This document shows positions 61,644-64,000 of a stretch of 64,000 nt of DNA, piece by piece (position 1 is the stretch's first letter; each line of letters opens with the position of its first letter). The position numbers were made by a program, and so were the translations under genes. Source of the DNA: Pseudobutyrivibrio sp. (lineage in GTDB: Bacteria; Bacillota; Clostridia; Lachnospirales; Lachnospiraceae); the NCBI GenBank assembly GCA_024697025.1, contig JAILGH010000022.1:1-64000 (forward strand), given 5' to 3'. The notes below the pieces were generated by a model. It did no database searches. It had not been told where the DNA came from and saw only the letters and a program-made list of their open reading frames with translations.

Positions 61644-62357
61644 TTATTTTTTATTCAAGTCATTCTTAATAAATGAAGTAAATTCAATATCTTTACTTGG
61701 GTATTTGTTTATCAAATCCAAATACTCATCATTTGAAACTTCATTTGATTCATCTAAGAAATCCTCTTCTGTCACCCTATAATTATAAATTAAACCGCTA
61801 ACAATATGTGTTGCTATGGCTTCTTTAAACTTTAAATTCTCTCCATCAAAATCATAGAATGCATCAACATCTATCGCACCATCCTGATAGTAATCACAAG
61901 AATGAATTGTACCATCTTCCGCAATATGATAGTCATCCATTCCCTCAGCGGCTGCAACTAAAAAGGCTTTTCCTTCCTTAATCGTATATATGTTATATAT
62001 ATTCCCCCTGTCTATATGCCCTAACAGAATTTCATCTATCCCATCACCATTTATATCCATAAGCGCATAGCCGTAATCATATTGATACCGTATATTCAAA
62101 TCTCCAAACTTAGTTGAAATACCAGTTTGTTTAATTTCTTTATCCTCATCTTTTAACTCGCCTTTAACATATAAAGCGGCAGTTTCAACTATCTCTAAAT
62201 ACTCTTCTGGTAAACCTTCAGAATTTATATTTATAGATTTTCTTGATGAGACATCTTCTGTCTGCTTTGGTTTAACTTCAGTCTCTTTACTCCCACAAGC
62301 TGTCACTACCATTAGCAATAGCAAGGCTGATAGTACTAGGTATACTCGCTTTTTCAT
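61644..62357 (-). CDS. hypothetical lipoprotein
   Basis: A 237-residue lipoprotein (signal MKKRVYLVLSALLLLMVVTAC, lipobox VTAC). The body has a calcium-loop-like or FG-GAP-like segment, YALMDINGDGIDEILLGHID, followed by IYNIYTIKEGKAFLVAAAEGM, HIAEDGTIH and a C-terminus KYPSKDIEFTSFI. It is a paralogue of the gene at 62523, which has the same segments. The D-x-N-G-D-G-x-D-E stretch can bind calcium. Function unknown; likely surface-exposed. Confidence 0.78.
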   Translation of the reverse strand: MKKRVYLVLSALLLLMVVTACGSKETEVKPKQTEDVSSRKSININSEGLPEEYLEIVETAALYVKGELKDEDKEIKQTGISTKFGDLNIRYQYDYGYALMDINGDGIDEILLGHIDRGNIYNIYTIKEGKAFLVAAAEGMDDYHIAEDGTIHSCDYYQDGAIDVDAFYDFDGENLKFKEAIATHIVSGLIYNYRVTEEDFLDESNEVSNDEYLDLINKYPSKDIEFTSFIKNDLNKK

Positions 62358-62429
62358 ATTTTTTACTCCTTTTAAATCTTTACTCAGACTCTAAAACACA
62401 TATTTCTTACTTGCTTCTTATTAAGTTAG

Positions 62430-62472
62430 AAAAAGCCCTCTTTAGACATATTTATATGACTAAAAAGGACTT
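62430..62472 (-). terminator. terminator of lipoprotein gene
   Basis: On the minus strand AAGTCCTTTTTAG and CTAAAGAGGGCTT form a 13-bp stem with G-U pairs; inside, CATAT/ATATG adds 5 bp around a 2-base loop; TTTTTC follows. Strong intrinsic terminator about 50 bases after the stop at 62523. Confidence 0.85.
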
Positions 62473-62522
62473 CATATAAAAGTTTAAATTATAAAAGAAT
62501 GAAAGACATATATATTAAGTGT

Positions 62523-63299
62523 TTACTGTATAAAAGGTGTAAATTCAATGGCTTCTGCTGAATACTTTCCAGTGATTTCAGCATACTTCTTCTCTGAAAT
62601 CTTGTTTGACAAGTCGGTAAAAGGCTCTTTCTCTGTGTAATACCAATTTACTTCATCTGAACCTTCCTTAGGAGCAGTGAATACAGACTCAATAAGCTTC
62701 AATTCCTTGTCATCAAGCTTGTAGTAGTTGTACGCTGTGTCTGTTGCCCCACCTGAAGCAACGTTTCCAATTGTACCATCCTCAGCAATGAAATAACTAT
62801 CACGCTGTCCACCGTTTGCTAAGACATACATCATCTCACCATCTTTTAGTGTATAGATATTGAAAACTGCACCATCCCATCCATCAAAACCAGGTGTCCC
62901 GTTTCTACCTAAGAGAAGCTCATCTGAACCATCTCCATCAAGATCCTTAAGTGCATATCCAACAGTTGTATCTCCTGGAACCATACCAAACTCTGTACAA
63001 ACGCCATTGTCCTCAAGTTCCATAAGATCATCTCCGTACTCGCCTGCAGCAGCCTTTGCTGCCATTTCAACTATAGAAGCATATTTCTCTGGTAAAGCTG
63101 ATGTATCAACAGTTTCCACATCTTTAGAAGTGGTATCATCAGCCTCTGTATTTTCAGTTGTTGTACCCTCCACTGGAGCTGCCTGAGTCTCTTCCTGTGG
63201 GGCAGTCTCTGGCTCTTCTACTTGAGCCTGCTGGCCACAACCTACAAGTGCCATTGCTAACATTGCAGTTGATAAAGCAAAGCATACATTTTTTTTCAT
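62523..63299 (-). CDS. hypothetical lipoprotein, paralogue of 61644 gene
   Basis: A 258-residue lipoprotein (lipobox LVGC, Cys21) with a Glu/Thr/Ala-rich linker to about residue 65. The body repeats the plan of the gene at 61644: GYALKDLDGDGSDELLLGRNG, VFNIYTLKDGEMMYVLA, FIAEDGTIGN and the end KYSAEAIEFTPFI. The D-x-D-G-D-G-x-D-E loop is a typical calcium-binding pattern. AAAGGAGATTTAG precedes the ATG. The two genes each have their own terminator, so they are expressed separately. Confidence 0.8.
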   Translation of the reverse strand: MKKNVCFALSTAMLAMALVGCGQQAQVEEPETAPQEETQAAPVEGTTTENTEADDTTSKDVETVDTSALPEKYASIVEMAAKAAAGEYGDDLMELEDNGVCTEFGMVPGDTTVGYALKDLDGDGSDELLLGRNGTPGFDGWDGAVFNIYTLKDGEMMYVLANGGQRDSYFIAEDGTIGNVASGGATDTAYNYYKLDDKELKLIESVFTAPKEGSDEVNWYYTEKEPFTDLSNKISEKKYAEITGKYSAEAIEFTPFIQ

Positions 63300-63356
63300 A
63301 ATCTAAATCTCCTTTCTCAGCGACAAGACGAAGAACTTTTAGTGTAAAAATCAAAC

Positions 63357-63436
63357 AAAAAGCCCCTTAAATCGTCTTGCTGAGTGTAATTCTATCAAAC
63401 TTACAATTTGATATCCAACGATTTAAGAGACTTTTA
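63357..63436 (-). terminator. branched terminator of P-II gene
   Basis: AAAGTCTCTTAAATCGT and ACGATTTAAGGGGCTTT pair over 17 bp (with G-U pairs) on the minus strand and run into TTTTTG. The large apical part contains a second hairpin, ATCAAA/TTTGAT. The size, about 80 nt, is unusual for a simple terminator. Confidence 0.75.
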
Positions 63437-63488
63437 GAAACATTTAATAGTTTTTAATACTTATTTTACAATTATTATTAGTCGAAGA

Positions 63489-63992
63489 TTATTCTACATC
63501 CTGTAAAGCTGCGAAGTCTTCCTCACCTGTACGAATTTTAACAACCTGCTCTACGTCGTATACGAAAATCTTACCATCCCCGATGTGACCTGTGTAAAGT
63601 ACCTTCTTTGCTGTGTCGATAACAGCCTTAACTGGAACCTTGCATACAACAACGTCCACCCTGATTTTTGGAAGAAGTGATGGCTCTACAGCGACACCTC
63701 TGTAGTACTCTGGCGCACCCTTCTGTACACCACAACCCATTACATGAGATACTGTCATACCTGTGATGCCAAGCTTCATAAGAGCGTTCTTAAGTTTCTC
63801 AAGGTTACGCTCTCTGCAAAGGATTTCTACCTTTGTCATACGAGGCTTGCCGCTTGTTGTAATCTGTGATGGAGCATACTCAACCTCAACAGCCTCATCC
63901 ATAGAAGCAAGGCCAGCTGCTTCAAGAGTTTCTGTAATAAGGTTTGCTGTCTCATCATCAAGTTCGTCTGTATCAAAGTCATCCTCAAGCAT
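63489..63992 (-). CDS. P-II family nitrogen regulator, N-terminally extended
   Basis: A P-II signalling protein. From residue 52 it has the GlnB fold: MTKVEILCRERNLEKLKNALM, the T-loop with GAPEYYRGVAVEPSLLPKIRVDVV (Tyr next to the uridylylation position) and the C-terminal TGHIGDGKIFVYDVEQVVKIRTGE signature. Residues 1-51 are acidic and unlike normal GlnB. The frame remains open upstream of the ATG to the window edge, so this may be the end of a larger protein, for example an ammonium-transporter fusion. It should bind 2-oxoglutarate and ATP/ADP. Confidence 0.85.
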   Translation of the reverse strand: MLEDDFDTDELDDETANLITETLEAAGLASMDEAVEVEYAPSQITTSGKPRMTKVEILCRERNLEKLKNALMKLGITGMTVSHVMGCGVQKGAPEYYRGVAVEPSLLPKIRVDVVVCKVPVKAVIDTAKKVLYTGHIGDGKIFVYDVEQVVKIRTGEEDFAALQDVE

Positions 63993-64000
63993 GTTAAATC

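Overview
The window looks like a chromosomal segment of a low-GC, Gram-positive, strictly anaerobic gut or rumen bacterium of the Lachnospiraceae, with Butyrivibrio/Pseudobutyrivibrio most likely. This is inferred from the anaerobic (CbiD/CbiG/CbiK) cobalamin route, strong AGGAGG-type ribosome binding sites, many Gram-positive lipoproteins, the YesM/YesN-type regulator pair, GH3 beta-glycosidases and a DinB with a DVNSAF motif. Nearly all genes lie on the minus strand. No rRNA, tRNA, CRISPR array or intact transposase was recognised.

Layout. 0-3.7 kb: small minus-strand housekeeping-type genes (ACT protein, DUF1653, isochorismatase-like hydrolase, alpha/beta hydrolase, YjbR-MGMT fusion, SDR reductase), interrupted by copies of a short dispersed repeat that supplies the last codons of two genes. 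3.7-6.7 kb: two plus-strand paralogous lipoproteins with a shared promoter, separated by a frameshifted pseudogene. 6.7-13.5 kb: a TRAP transporter (dctP-dctQ-dctM) with a YcxB-like protein, a two-component system and a second DctP; a 21-bp-spaced direct repeat ahead of the dctP promoter is a likely operator. 13.7-15.1 kb: flavoprotein, XRE regulator, PspC-like protein. 15.3-21.3 kb: two GH3 glycosidases around a GtrA-like membrane protein; one GH3 is membrane-anchored with permuted domains. 21.5-27.8 kb: GHKL kinase, LytTR regulator and two tandem chemoreceptors. 28-30.7 kb: a small unknown protein, DNA polymerase IV and a radical SAM protein.

30.8-50.9 kb is one roughly 20-kb, 20-gene cobalamin operon running leftward from a promoter and a cobalamin riboswitch with terminator. 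It encodes a lipoprotein-type cobaltochelatase CbiK, a small lipoprotein, a corrinoid/tetrapyrrole-type ABC importer, the corrin-ring enzymes (CbiP, C, D, F, G, H, a CbiJ-CbiE-CbiT triple fusion, CbiA) and the nucleotide-loop enzymes (CobT, two CobU-like proteins, CobS, CobC, CbiB, CobD). CbiL, uroporphyrinogen methylase and the corrinoid adenosyltransferase are absent from it and must lie elsewhere if the pathway is complete.

50.9-59.1 kb: a GGDEF(degenerate)-EAL protein; then a striking 610-nt imperfect palindrome without coding content; then an argS-rsmF-TetM-like operon whose last gene fuses a ribosome-binding GTPase to a Rae1/YacP-type NYN nuclease domain. 59.1-64 kb: four lipoproteins in two paralogous pairs, a FlK-type thioesterase and a P-II signalling protein at the edge.

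The two observations most likely to be new biology are the 610-nt palindrome (52735-53344) and the adjacent translation-GTPase/NYN fusion (53359-55923).
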